This document shows positions 1 to 6,789 of a stretch of 64,000 nt of DNA, piece after piece. Every line of letters begins with the position of its first letter. The stretch's first letter is position 1. The position numbers were made by a program, and so were the translations under genes. Source of the stretch: Verrucomicrobiales bacterium (GTDB lineage: Bacteria > Verrucomicrobiota > Verrucomicrobiia > Limisphaerales > J093); NCBI GenBank assembly GCA_024233215.1, contig JACKPW010000007.1:1-64000 (forward strand), in the 5' to 3' direction. The notes beneath the pieces were generated by a model. It was not told where the DNA came from and ran no database searches. It was given only the letters and a program-made list of their open reading frames with translations.

Positions 1-1
1 T

Positions 2-259
2 GCCAGGCTGCTTCTCGTCATCATGGCGACCGGCGCGTTCCCCTGCCCCGCCCAACCCATGACGGACCTGGAACTGCAACGGCACGCCGGCTCCACCGAC
101 CTCCTGGTCCGGTGCCGCGGCCCGGTACACGAGCCCTTGCGGGTGCGGGTCCAACGAAGCCCCAATCTCCGCAGCTGGGAGAACATCGGGGCGGTGTTGA
201 AGGGACCAGGCTCAGAATGCCTCACCGCAATGCCCGGCAGCGGTGTGTCTGCGGCGTGA
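2..259 (+). CDS. 3' fragment of a secreted-protein gene, possibly truncated
   Basis: The frame is open from the window edge to a TGA at 257-259. It begins with a hydrophobic stretch (RLLLVIMATGAF) that could be the end of a signal peptide. It then has a 'VQRSPNLRSWENIGAV' segment typical of the C-terminal module seen in several secreted proteins here (R-S-x2-L-x2-W). In intact copies the module continues to a terminal Y/F-Y/F-R motif. Here that part is missing, and the frame runs into the 18-bp repeat at 210-227 and ends soon after. I read this as a gene whose last codons were replaced at an island boundary, but it could also be spurious. Confidence 0.3.
   Translation, partial: ARLLLVIMATGAFPCPAQPMTDLELQRHAGSTDLLVRCRGPVHEPLRVRVQRSPNLRSWENIGAVLKGPGSECLTAMPGSGVSAA
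210..227. repeat. 18-bp direct repeat, left copy
   Basis: The sequence GCTCAGAATGCCTCACCG occurs here and, identically and in the same orientation, at 9860-9877. The two copies bracket the whole restriction-modification island. No integrase gene is visible, so an attachment-site role is only inferred. It may instead be a dispersed genomic repeat. Confidence 0.6.
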
Positions 260-365
260 GCACACCACAGCACGACCCACCAAGGGGCCTTGACGAGCAC
301 ATCCAGAACACTCTCCTGCTTCCTTCTGCTCATTTGCGCTCGTTCCTCCTCCGATCTTCCGGGTC

Positions 366-1982
366 CTACCCCTTCAAATCCTCCGCGATGGCTGCAAACT
401 GATCCAAGGCTGCTTCCAGGTCATCGCTGATTTCCTGAGCGATGATTTCCGGCGCGGGCAGGTTGGCGGATTCTTCCAGCGCTTCGTCTTTCAGCCAGAA
501 GATGTCGAGGTTCACCTTGTCGCGCTTGAGCAGTTCGTCGTAGGTGAAGGATTTGAACCGCTCGCTCTCGGTGCGCTTATGTCGATTCCCTGTAGGCCGC
601 GTGCCCTCACGCGGCGCTGGCGTGGATTTGCCCGCGCCCGGTGAGGGCACCTGGCCTACATTCCCGAAGTAGCAATTCACAAACTCATCGAGATCCGCGC
701 GCTTCAGCGTGCTTTCCTTGAGGGTGAAATGTTTGTTGGTGCGCAGGTCGTAGATCCAGAGCTTCTCCGTCCACGGCTTTTCCTGTGCGGGTTTGCGGTC
801 GAAGAACAGGACGTTTGCCTTCACGCCTTGCGCGTAGAAGATGCCGGTGGGCAGGCGCAGCAACGTGTGCACGTCCGCCTGCTTGAGCAACGCGCGCCGG
901 ATGGTCTCGCCCGCGCCGCCCTCGAACAGCACGTTGTCCGGCAACACCACCGCCGCGCGCCCGTGCTGCTTGAGGATGGTGAAGATGTGCTGGAGGAAAT
1001 TGAGCTGCTTGTTGCTCGTGCTCGCCCAGAAATCGTCGCGATTGATGATGAGCGATTCCTTCGACTCCTCGCCCGCCTCGTTGACGATGGTCACGCTGCT
1101 CTTTTTGCCGAACGGCGGATTGGCCAGCACGATGTCATACTCGCCATGCTTCCCGGCCAACGCATCCTTGGTGATCACCGGTAATTGGTCTTCCGAATCG
1201 CCGCGTGAGGGCACGCGGCCTACATCGCCGCCCTTGTAGGCCGGGTTCCCCAACCCGGCGTTGTCCCCGATCCCGTGCAACAGCAGGTTCATGGCGCACA
1301 AGCGCGTGACGCTGTCCACCAGTTCGATGCCAAAGAGTGTCCCGTTCTTGAGCCGCTTCTTCTGCGCTTTGTCCAAACCGGGCGTGCGCGCGATGCAATC
1401 ATGCGCGGCCAGCAGGAAGCCACCCGTGCCGCACGCCGGATCGCAAATCGTCTGGCCCGGTTGCGGTGACACCGCATCCACCATGGCGGCGATGAGCGGG
1501 CGCGGTGTGAAGTATTGGCCCGCGCCGCCTTTCACGTCTTCAGCGTTCTTTTGCAGCAACCCCTCGTAAGCGTCGCCCTTCACGTCGGCGGACAGGCTCG
1601 ACCACGTATCGCCAGGCCCGGGTCCGGGCTTGTCAATCAGGTCCACAATGAGCCGGCGGAGCTTGGCTGGGTCTTGGATTTTGTTCTGCGCCTTGCGGAA
1701 GATGACGCCGAGCATGCCCTTCTGTTTGCCGAGCGATTCGAGCACATGCCGGTAATGCGTCTCCAACTCGTCGCCATCGCGCGCCAGCAGGCTGGGCCAG
1801 GCGAACTCCTTGGGCACGGCGCTGGGCTTGTTGAACGGCGGACGCGACTGCTCATCCGCCATCTTGAGGAACAGCAGAAACGTCAACTGCTCGACATAAT
1901 CGCCGTAGGACAAACCGTCATCGCGAAGGATGTTGCAATAGTTCCAAAGTTTTTGGACGAGTTGTGGTGTGGGGTTGCTCAT
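366..1982 (-). CDS. hsdM: Type I restriction-modification DNA methyltransferase subunit (HsdM)
   Basis: This is the N6-adenine methyltransferase subunit of a type I RM enzyme; with HsdS it methylates the host recognition site. It has an N-terminal HsdM helical domain (about residues 5-130), the SAM-binding motif DPACGTGGF near residue 181 and the catalytic NPPF motif near residue 288. The ATG at 1982 (MSNPTPQ) is preferred over a GTG 18 nt upstream and gives 538 aa. Two in-frame palindromic repeats are translated: VGRVPSRG near residues 253-260, between motif I and NPPF, and a GQVPSPG...PREGTRPT stretch near 440-464. Both fall where linkers would be tolerated, so the protein is probably still functional. 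It is the last gene of the operon, 43 bp after ptuB. Confidence 0.93.
   Translation of the reverse strand: MSNPTPQLVQKLWNYCNILRDDGLSYGDYVEQLTFLLFLKMADEQSRPPFNKPSAVPKEFAWPSLLARDGDELETHYRHVLESLGKQKGMLGVIFRKAQNKIQDPAKLRRLIVDLIDKPGPGPGDTWSSLSADVKGDAYEGLLQKNAEDVKGGAGQYFTPRPLIAAMVDAVSPQPGQTICDPACGTGGFLLAAHDCIARTPGLDKAQKKRLKNGTLFGIELVDSVTRLCAMNLLLHGIGDNAGLGNPAYKGGDVGRVPSRGDSEDQLPVITKDALAGKHGEYDIVLANPPFGKKSSVTIVNEAGEESKESLIINRDDFWASTSNKQLNFLQHIFTILKQHGRAAVVLPDNVLFEGGAGETIRRALLKQADVHTLLRLPTGIFYAQGVKANVLFFDRKPAQEKPWTEKLWIYDLRTNKHFTLKESTLKRADLDEFVNCYFGNVGQVPSPGAGKSTPAPREGTRPTGNRHKRTESERFKSFTYDELLKRDKVNLDIFWLKDEALEESANLPAPEIIAQEISDDLEAALDQFAAIAEDLKG
591..660. repeat. REP-like inverted pair inside hsdM (copy 1)
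   Basis: The left arm, GTAGGCCGCGTGCCCTCAC and flanks, is at about 591-616. A degenerate inverted arm, GTGAGGGCACCTGGCCTACA, is at about 641-660. The pair lies wholly within hsdM, stays in frame and is translated as GQVPSPG...PREGTRPT on the coding strand. Confidence 0.85.
1199..1260. repeat. REP-like inverted pair inside hsdM (copy 2)
   Basis: The arm CGCGTGAGGGCACGCGGCC and flanks (about 1199-1224) is followed by a diverged inverted arm, TGTAGGCCGGGTTCCCC and flanks (about 1235-1260). It is in frame with hsdM and encodes VGRVPSRG plus an AYKGG-type linker. Confidence 0.85.
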
Positions 1983-2025
1983 CTTGCCTTTGAAACACAC
2001 CGAGTGTTGGGAGGGCGGCTTTTCA

Positions 2026-2712
2026 TCATGGGAAGAACCTCTGCTGGCGCGTTGAATAGAACGGAAGTAGCACCGGAGTTCCGTTCGTATCGGCCTGCGG
2101 GCTCAGGTAGTGATTTACCAACTGCTGCAATATCGCCGGCTGCGCTTTGAATCGGTTGATCTGCTGAACCAGCCGGGCGGCAATTTTCCGGCGCCGATTT
2201 CTCAGCCTCGTGCAGTCGAGTCCCGCTGCGTCGATCGTGTATCTCGCCCGTGTGTGGTTTGGTGAGCCGGGTGCAGTGCTCGGCACGACCCGACCATCGA
2301 CGAGATACGAGAACTGTTGGTCGCAACCGGCTTCACGCGGTGAGATGAAGTCCGCTAACCTCACGGCTCCCCGTGTTCGAATGTATTGGTCTTTGTAGTG
2401 GCCACAAGACGCATCCTGACCGGCGCTCCTCTTCTTGTCTGTGTCGCCCTGGCATGAGGCAATCAGATTGGAGTAATCGAACATGCGCCTAGGATTCCCA
2501 CCGATGCCGCCTTTGGGCTCTATGTGTTCAATGTGACGACCGAGTTCACCTAGGGAACCTTCACAATATCCGCACAGGCCAAATTGATGAACATAAAGCC
2601 GGTCACGAATTGCGTGCTTTACCCGCCTTGGAATCCGCTTCCAATCGAGCGGCAGTGTCGGACGTGCGGTCGTAAGCTCCGTTGGCTCGGAGTGCGGGGC
2701 AACGTGTCTCAT
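2026..2712 (-). CDS. ptuB: HNH endonuclease of Septu type (PtuB-like, TIGR02646 family)
   Basis: This 228-aa protein has zinc-knuckle and HNH features: LCGYCEG (C-x2-C), HIEHIEPK as the catalytic His segment, a downstream NLIASC, and a final CGHYKD. That pattern matches the TIGR02646/PtuB HNH family found next to PtuA ATPases in Septu defence systems and in some retrons. The start ATG at 2712 lies 3 bp after the ptuA stop, so the two are surely co-translated. The likely role is nucleic acid cleavage under control of the PtuA ATPase during phage infection. The family call rests on motif layout and the PtuA neighbour. No reverse transcriptase or retron RNA is evident. Confidence 0.8.
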   Translation of the reverse strand: MRHVAPHSEPTELTTARPTLPLDWKRIPRRVKHAIRDRLYVHQFGLCGYCEGSLGELGRHIEHIEPKGGIGGNPRRMFDYSNLIASCQGDTDKKRSAGQDASCGHYKDQYIRTRGAVRLADFISPREAGCDQQFSYLVDGRVVPSTAPGSPNHTRARYTIDAAGLDCTRLRNRRRKIAARLVQQINRFKAQPAILQQLVNHYLSPQADTNGTPVLLPFYSTRQQRFFP

Positions 2713-2715
2713 GGC

Positions 2716-4119
2716 TTACTGATTGTCGTCTTCTTCCTCTTCATCCTTCGGAGCTTGAACTGCCGGGAGTGTCAGATTCAAACCACCGAGAAGCTTGCGC
2801 TGCTCCAGTGTCATGTCGGTCAGTTCGATGGCGGGTTCATCATCGGAGAATGTTTGCCTCACCTCTTCGCGGAGACGTCCGACTTCGTTCGCATCCGATT
2901 GTGGTGCTTCTGCGAGCTGGATGTAGCGCTCCAAGAGCTTCACCTCATCCAAACCCTCTGGTCGGACAGGAACTTCAAAGCTGTCTTCCAAAGCACGGCT
3001 GCTCTCTGCGCCGATAATTTCTGTCGGCACCTCTAGCGCCTGAAATCCCTTGAGATGGCGGAGGTTCTTTTTGCGAACGGTGGTGACGACCTGCGGGCTA
3101 TGGGTCGTAATGATGAACTGAGTTCCAGTAAACGTTCGGAGCAAATCAGGAATCACGCGCTGCTGCCACGATGGGTGCAGATGTAGGTCCACTTCATCGA
3201 CAACCATGATCGCCTCGGCCGCGAGCGGATCAGGCGCGTCCGCCGTTGGGGGATTGGCACGGACAAGCCTCAATGCGAAATCCAGCACCACTCCCAACAT
3301 CACTTGGTAGCCGTCGGACAATTGATCGAGGAACAGCTTCACCGTCTCGCCGTCGCTGTTCTCGCCATCGACCACAAAACGGAGCGTTTCGGCATCGATG
3401 CGTGGCTTTCGCACGCCGGGCAACATCCGTTCGATGGCCTGCCGCACTGCATCCAGCAACGGCGGGGCCGACGCGCCCGCGCCATTCTCCTCTTTCCGCC
3501 GCAACTCCTGTCCCTCAAGAAGCTCGAACCAGGCAACCGCCCGACGGAAATCCGCGTTCGGGTTTAGGGCTCCAGTTAGCGCATCCAACCGCTCGAATGC
3601 TTTCCTTCTCCGCTTCTCCCGCAAGCGGTGATGGGGCACATCCACCGCGCGGTTGGTCCCATAGTGGGCAAAGACAGGTAGTCGGTAAGGCTGCTTTGCA
3701 TTGTGCTTTTCCACGATGGAATCAATCCACTCGTGCAACTGCCTCAGTCCCCGCGAATCCTTCGGCAGGGCGCGTTTTGTCTCCTTCGATTTGTCACGGG
3801 TATAAACCCTGTCCCATTGCAAAGCTGGCGTGCCACTGATGGCTCCACCAGCCCTCGGGCCTGCGCTAAGCGCCACTCGGGTGAAGGGAGCCTGAATGTC
3901 AGATGCGGCTAGGCGAATGTCCGACCTTTTCAGTCCAGGCGCTGATAGTTCCGGCAACCGCGACAAGATTGGCCCGAGACCAAGCGCGATGGCATCCAGG
4001 AGAGCGCTTTTTCCGGACCCGTTCCCTCCGATGAAAACATTCAGGCGGTCGTCCAGTTCCAAGTTCGCCAGTGCTGGGAAGCACCGGAAATTGGTCAGGC
4101 TCAGTTTTCGGATAATCAT
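2716..4119 (-). CDS. ptuA: AAA/ABC-type ATPase of Septu type (PtuA-like)
   Basis: This 467-aa RecF/SMC-like ATPase begins LSLTNFRCF, typical of the AAA_21/AAA_15 group. The Walker A motif GGNGSGKS is at residues 31-38. A Walker B segment, MVVDEVDLHLHP, is followed by the H-loop THSPQVV. The acidic C-terminus (DEEEEDDNQ) is unusual. It sits 11 bp after hsdS and directly before the HNH gene. That ATPase-HNH order is the Septu (PtuAB) layout, here nested between hsdS and hsdM. PtuA assembles with PtuB in known systems. The trigger for this one cannot be read from sequence. The alternative is a generic OLD/RecF-like ATPase, which the HNH partner makes less likely. Confidence 0.8.
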   Translation of the reverse strand: MIIRKLSLTNFRCFPALANLELDDRLNVFIGGNGSGKSALLDAIALGLGPILSRLPELSAPGLKRSDIRLAASDIQAPFTRVALSAGPRAGGAISGTPALQWDRVYTRDKSKETKRALPKDSRGLRQLHEWIDSIVEKHNAKQPYRLPVFAHYGTNRAVDVPHHRLREKRRRKAFERLDALTGALNPNADFRRAVAWFELLEGQELRRKEENGAGASAPPLLDAVRQAIERMLPGVRKPRIDAETLRFVVDGENSDGETVKLFLDQLSDGYQVMLGVVLDFALRLVRANPPTADAPDPLAAEAIMVVDEVDLHLHPSWQQRVIPDLLRTFTGTQFIITTHSPQVVTTVRKKNLRHLKGFQALEVPTEIIGAESSRALEDSFEVPVRPEGLDEVKLLERYIQLAEAPQSDANEVGRLREEVRQTFSDDEPAIELTDMTLEQRKLLGGLNLTLPAVQAPKDEEEEDDNQ

Positions 4120-4130
4120 GGTGATAGATA

Positions 4131-5681
4131 TTAGCCCATTTCAAGCGGACTGCGCGGGTCGCTTGTTTCGGTTCTTAATTCTCCGGTGAAGGCTTTTTGG
4201 AGGATGGACTGGCGGAGGCGGGTGGCGCGCTGGAGGTTGGCCGACACCACCGACTCCAACTCCTCCACCACGCTCAACCGCCGCTCCACGTCCGCCACAA
4301 TCCGCGTTTGCTCGGCCAGCGGGGGAACAGCGATATGAGCTGATAGCCACTCGGGAAAATAAATCGTCTTGTGAACCGAGCCTTTTCCGAAACGGCGCAG
4401 CGCCTCGCGGTCAGCAGAGAAAATGATTCGCAGCCAGTCAGACGTGACCGCCTGCGTTGGAATCCAGTTCACAAAGTCTTGGCTGGTTGCCATCTCGCGG
4501 CCCATGACAACGACGTAGCCCACTGAAGCGGTTCGGCTGATGCAAACCGTCCCGGCTGGCAACAGCCGCGACGCGGAATTGGCGATGCCTTCGTGGTTCG
4601 TATGCTGAAAGGTGTCGTGAATGGTTCGGCCATCGTTCTCGCGAGCGTCGGCGATTCCAATCCAAGCAACGTCTCCATCCCACCACTCGGGATGATTGCG
4701 GCTTGGAGTGTGACCACTTTCCATTTTGGCAATTTCAACGAGAGCTGACCAAGCCCAGCCTTCAGGTAGTCCTGTCTGCGGATTTCCAACGGCAAGCGCT
4801 GCGTGTCCGGGGATGATGTCTTTGCTTCGACTGTTCCATCGGTTTGGACGCGGTGGGGCTTGGGTGCGCGCAATCAGTTCGCTCGCCGACTCAAATTTCC
4901 GTCGCCCTTTGCGCGCAAGTTCGGCTTCGGTGGGGACGAGTTGGCCTTCGCAGGCGGCTTTGAGGACGGCGGCGCGGTAGCGTTTGAGGTTGGCCTGCAC
5001 CCGCCGCAACGCCGCCACCCCCGCCTCCAGCCGCGTGAATTGCTTCTCAATCTCCGCCACAATCCGCCGCTGCTCGGGGAGTGGTGGAACGGGAATCGGA
5101 AGCGCCTTTATTTCTCCGAGATTGAGGCGAGGACGCCCCACACCGTGAACGATTCCTTTTGCATAACGGCGAAGGTCAGGCGCGTTCAGGACATAGTTGA
5201 TGAACTTCGGGAGAATCCGCGGACCAGCTTTGAAGCGAATGCAGTCCGCTTTGACAATGGCCGGCCCTAGATGGTCAGGCACGAGGCAGGAGCGTGGTGG
5301 ATCTTCTCCGAGTGCTGCGATGACCACGTCGCCAGGAAAGACACGGTGCTTTTGAAGTGTCGCAAAATGTTCGTCGGAGATGTGCGCCTTCGCGTCAACA
5401 AAGTCAGTGTCGCCGATGTTTTTGAGGCGGATCACGCGTGGCCCAGCGTCTTTGTAATGGTCGGTCTTGAGTTTCGATCCGAACGGACCGTCAGTGATTG
5501 AGTTCCGTTCGTCCGCGGCAAGATCACCGAGAGGAACGACAGGCCAAACGCCATTTTCTTTCGCCCTTTCAGGGCTTGAGGTGTTTTGGAAATCGTGCCC
5601 CAGGGCGGCGTCGCTGCGCTCCTTGCCCTGGGCTAATGTCTTTTGCCCCGTTGGGGCTGCGGTGGTGGCATTCGCGCTCAT
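4131..5681 (-). CDS. hsdS: Type I restriction-modification specificity subunit (HsdS)
   Basis: This 516-aa protein has two target-recognition domains, each followed by a PPLPEQRRIV or PPLAEQTRIV segment and a coiled-coil spacer. The first runs from about VWPVVPLGDLA to KRYRAAVLKAA and the second from LPEGWAWSALVEI to the end. It fixes the DNA site recognised by the R2M2S enzyme. The ATG at 5681 overlaps the stop of the preceding 56-codon ORF (ATGA). Residues 8-42 (TGQKTLAQGKERSDAALG and on) are not TRD-like. They are encoded by a cluster of small hairpins at 5563-5657 and look like a second in-frame palindromic insertion, or an N-terminal extension produced by one. Confidence 0.92.
   Translation of the reverse strand: MSANATTAAPTGQKTLAQGKERSDAALGHDFQNTSSPERAKENGVWPVVPLGDLAADERNSITDGPFGSKLKTDHYKDAGPRVIRLKNIGDTDFVDAKAHISDEHFATLQKHRVFPGDVVIAALGEDPPRSCLVPDHLGPAIVKADCIRFKAGPRILPKFINYVLNAPDLRRYAKGIVHGVGRPRLNLGEIKALPIPVPPLPEQRRIVAEIEKQFTRLEAGVAALRRVQANLKRYRAAVLKAACEGQLVPTEAELARKGRRKFESASELIARTQAPPRPNRWNSRSKDIIPGHAALAVGNPQTGLPEGWAWSALVEIAKMESGHTPSRNHPEWWDGDVAWIGIADARENDGRTIHDTFQHTNHEGIANSASRLLPAGTVCISRTASVGYVVVMGREMATSQDFVNWIPTQAVTSDWLRIIFSADREALRRFGKGSVHKTIYFPEWLSAHIAVPPLAEQTRIVADVERRLSVVEELESVVSANLQRATRLRQSILQKAFTGELRTETSDPRSPLEMG
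5563..5657. repeat. Cluster of three short palindromes in the hsdS 5' coding region
   Basis: There are three inverted repeats in tandem: GCCCT-TTC-AGGGC (5563-5575), GCCCCAGGGC with a distal GCCCTGGGC (about 5599-5632) and GCCCC-GTT-GGGGC (5645-5657). They occupy codons of hsdS that precede its first TRD. The arrangement resembles dispersed REP-type elements. I cannot show copies elsewhere in this window. Confidence 0.55.
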
Positions 5682-5798
5682 GCTGCGAGCAGCTCGTTGA
5701 GTTCATCGAGCAGCTTGGGAAGTTGCTCGCCGAAGAGTTGATGTGCTTTGCCGAGTCCGCCGCGCTTGCTGAACGGCGCGTAATCGAAATCGTCCGGC
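5678..5798 (-). repeat. Duplicated 3' end of hsdR, distal copy
   Basis: This 121-bp segment is a direct repeat of 6669-6789, with 8 mismatches by my count (about 93% identity). It keeps the terminal ATGA junction. It flanks the RAYT gene on its downstream side, immediately before hsdS. Confidence 0.85.
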
Positions 5799-5848
5799 CA
5801 AACGCCGCCTGAGGGCAGGCGGCCTACATGTTGTGAGGGCGCGTTCAT
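5678..5848 (-). CDS. 56-aa ORF carrying a duplicated HsdR C-terminus
   Basis: The frame starts at an ATG overlapping the RAYT stop (ATGA) and ends at a TGA overlapping the hsdS start (ATGA). Its first 17 residues come from the repeat (QHVGRLPSGG). The last 39 are an almost exact copy of the HsdR C-terminus, beginning PDDFDYAPFSKRGGLG. Compared with the HsdR original there are only two conservative changes (Q to K, V to L). Six of the eight nucleotide differences are synonymous. It may simply preserve translational coupling into hsdS. It could also be an expressed HsdR-tail peptide. Stability and function are unknown. Confidence 0.6.
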   Translation of the reverse strand: MNAPSQHVGRLPSGGVWPDDFDYAPFSKRGGLGKAHQLFGEQLPKLLDELNELLAA

Positions 5849-5876
5849 GTTGTAGGCCGCGTGCCCTCACGCGGCG
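5803..5876. repeat. REP-like inverted pair at the RAYT 3' end (copy 3)
   Basis: The arm CGCCTGAGGGCAGGCGGCC and flanks (about 5803-5828) and the opposite arm GTAGGCCGCGTGCCCTCAC and flanks (about 5851-5876) are separated by about 22 bp. The RAYT stop and the 56-codon ORF start lie between the arms. The arms encode PREGTRPT at the RAYT C-terminus and VGRLPSGG in the small ORF. Confidence 0.85.
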
Positions 5877-6672
5877 TCGTTCCTCCATCTTCTTCAATCA
5901 ACATCCCGGTCTCCAACAATGGCGGCGTGCCGCGAGCCAATCTTGGTCCGCCCGCGTCATCGTAAGAAATCTCGCCGCCGAACGGCCATTCCTCGGGGCG
6001 TTTCACCAAACCGGCGCGCACGGGATTCAAACACACGTATTCCCATTTGCGGGCCTCGCTTTCAGACGTCCGGAATTTGTGGTCGTGGAAACCGTCCTGC
6101 CATCGCCACGCGCGTTTGATGCGGGTGAATTCGTGTGCAACCCCGCCGTGTGAGGGCACACGGCCTACAGGGGCGGGCGGTTTGTTGTAGGCCGCGTGCC
6201 CTGACGCGGCGTCGGCTGTCTTGCGGCGTTCCAAACCGCCCACGACCGCCTTCAATGCCTTCATCCATTGGCCGAGACGCACGGCATCATGCCCCATGTG
6301 CGCAATCAAGTGAATGTGGTCGGGCATCACAACAAAACGGCGACCGAACCAACGGTAACGCGTCGGGCTGTCGAGAAGGAACGTGACGAAACGTTCGAAG
6401 GTGGCTTCGTTGTCGAGAACGCGGGCACGACCGTCCACGCATATCGTCAGGAGATAGGAAATGTTGCCGTCACGATCCGGCCAGACGCGATGCAAACGGC
6501 GCAGGCGACGCGGTGGTGGTTCGCCGGGGACGCCGGTTGAGGGCAACCGGCCTACATCGGCGGCCGGCTTGTTGTAGGCCGCGTCCCCTGACACGGCGTT
6601 CGGTTGTGACGGAGATGCGCCGCGTGAGGGCACGCGGCCTACAACATTGCGGTTGTTGGCCTGCTCACTCAT
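5845..6672 (-). CDS. REP-associated tyrosine transposase (RAYT, Y1/IS200-like)
   Basis: This 275-aa protein has the Y1 transposase fold: an RRLRRLHRVW start near residue 55, the metal-binding HUH motif MPDHIHLI (His119, His121), and the catalytic-Tyr helix KWEYVCLNPVRAGLV (Tyr212). RAYTs act on single-stranded REP palindromes. Matching palindromes flank and interrupt this gene: VGRVPSRG and VGRLPSTG in the first 50 residues, VGRVPSHG at about 169-176 between the HUH and Tyr segments, and PREGTRPTT as the last residues. The ATG overlaps the hsdR stop. It sits between two copies of the hsdR 3' end, so it is an insertion that kept the operon readable. Confidence 0.88.
   Translation of the reverse strand: MSEQANNRNVVGRVPSRGASPSQPNAVSGDAAYNKPAADVGRLPSTGVPGEPPPRRLRRLHRVWPDRDGNISYLLTICVDGRARVLDNEATFERFVTFLLDSPTRYRWFGRRFVVMPDHIHLIAHMGHDAVRLGQWMKALKAVVGGLERRKTADAASGHAAYNKPPAPVGRVPSHGGVAHEFTRIKRAWRWQDGFHDHKFRTSESEARKWEYVCLNPVRAGLVKRPEEWPFGGEISYDDAGGPRLARGTPPLLETGMLIEEDGGTTPREGTRPTT
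6144..6211. repeat. REP-like inverted pair inside the RAYT gene (copy 4)
   Basis: The arm CGTGTGAGGGCACACGGCC and flanks (about 6144-6170) and the opposite arm GTAGGCCGCGTGCCCTGAC and flanks (about 6186-6211) enclose a GC-rich spacer. They are in frame and encode the VGRVPSHG and HAAYNKPP linker between the two catalytic segments. Confidence 0.85.
6531..6598. repeat. REP-like inverted pair inside the RAYT gene (copy 5)
   Basis: The arms CGGTTGAGGGCAACCGGCC (from about 6532) and GTAGGCCGCGTCCCCTGAC (to about 6593) face each other across a short spacer. They are translated as DAAYNKPAADVGRLPSTG near the RAYT N-terminus. Confidence 0.8.
6617..6643. repeat. Single REP-like arm at the RAYT 5' end (copy 6)
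   Basis: A lone copy, CGCGTGAGGGCACGCGGCC and flanks, encodes NVVGRVPSRG at the extreme N-terminus of the RAYT, about 30 bp after the hsdR stop. It lacks a close inverted partner, but faces copy 5 about 20 bp away. Confidence 0.8.
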
Positions 6673-6789
6673 GCCGCGAGCACCTCGTTGAGTTCATCGA
6701 GCAGCTTGGGCAATTGCTCGCCGAAGAGTTGATGGGCTTTGCCGAGTCCGCCTCGCTGACTGAACGGCGCGTAATCGAAATCGTCCGGC
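6669..6789 (-). repeat. 3' end of hsdR, proximal copy of the 121-bp direct repeat
   Basis: This is the authentic last 40 codons of hsdR, duplicated at 5678-5798. The match begins exactly at GCCGGACGATTTC in the coding sense and ends at the TGA. Confidence 0.85.

Noticed and set aside
2026..4119. Retron hypothesis for the PtuA-PtuB pair
   Set aside because: PtuAB occurs in some retrons, but no reverse transcriptase or msr/msd-like RNA is present in the operon.
591..6643. CRISPR array hypothesis for the repeated palindromes
   Set aside because: The repeats are irregularly spaced, alternate in orientation, lie inside genes and have no cas neighbours.
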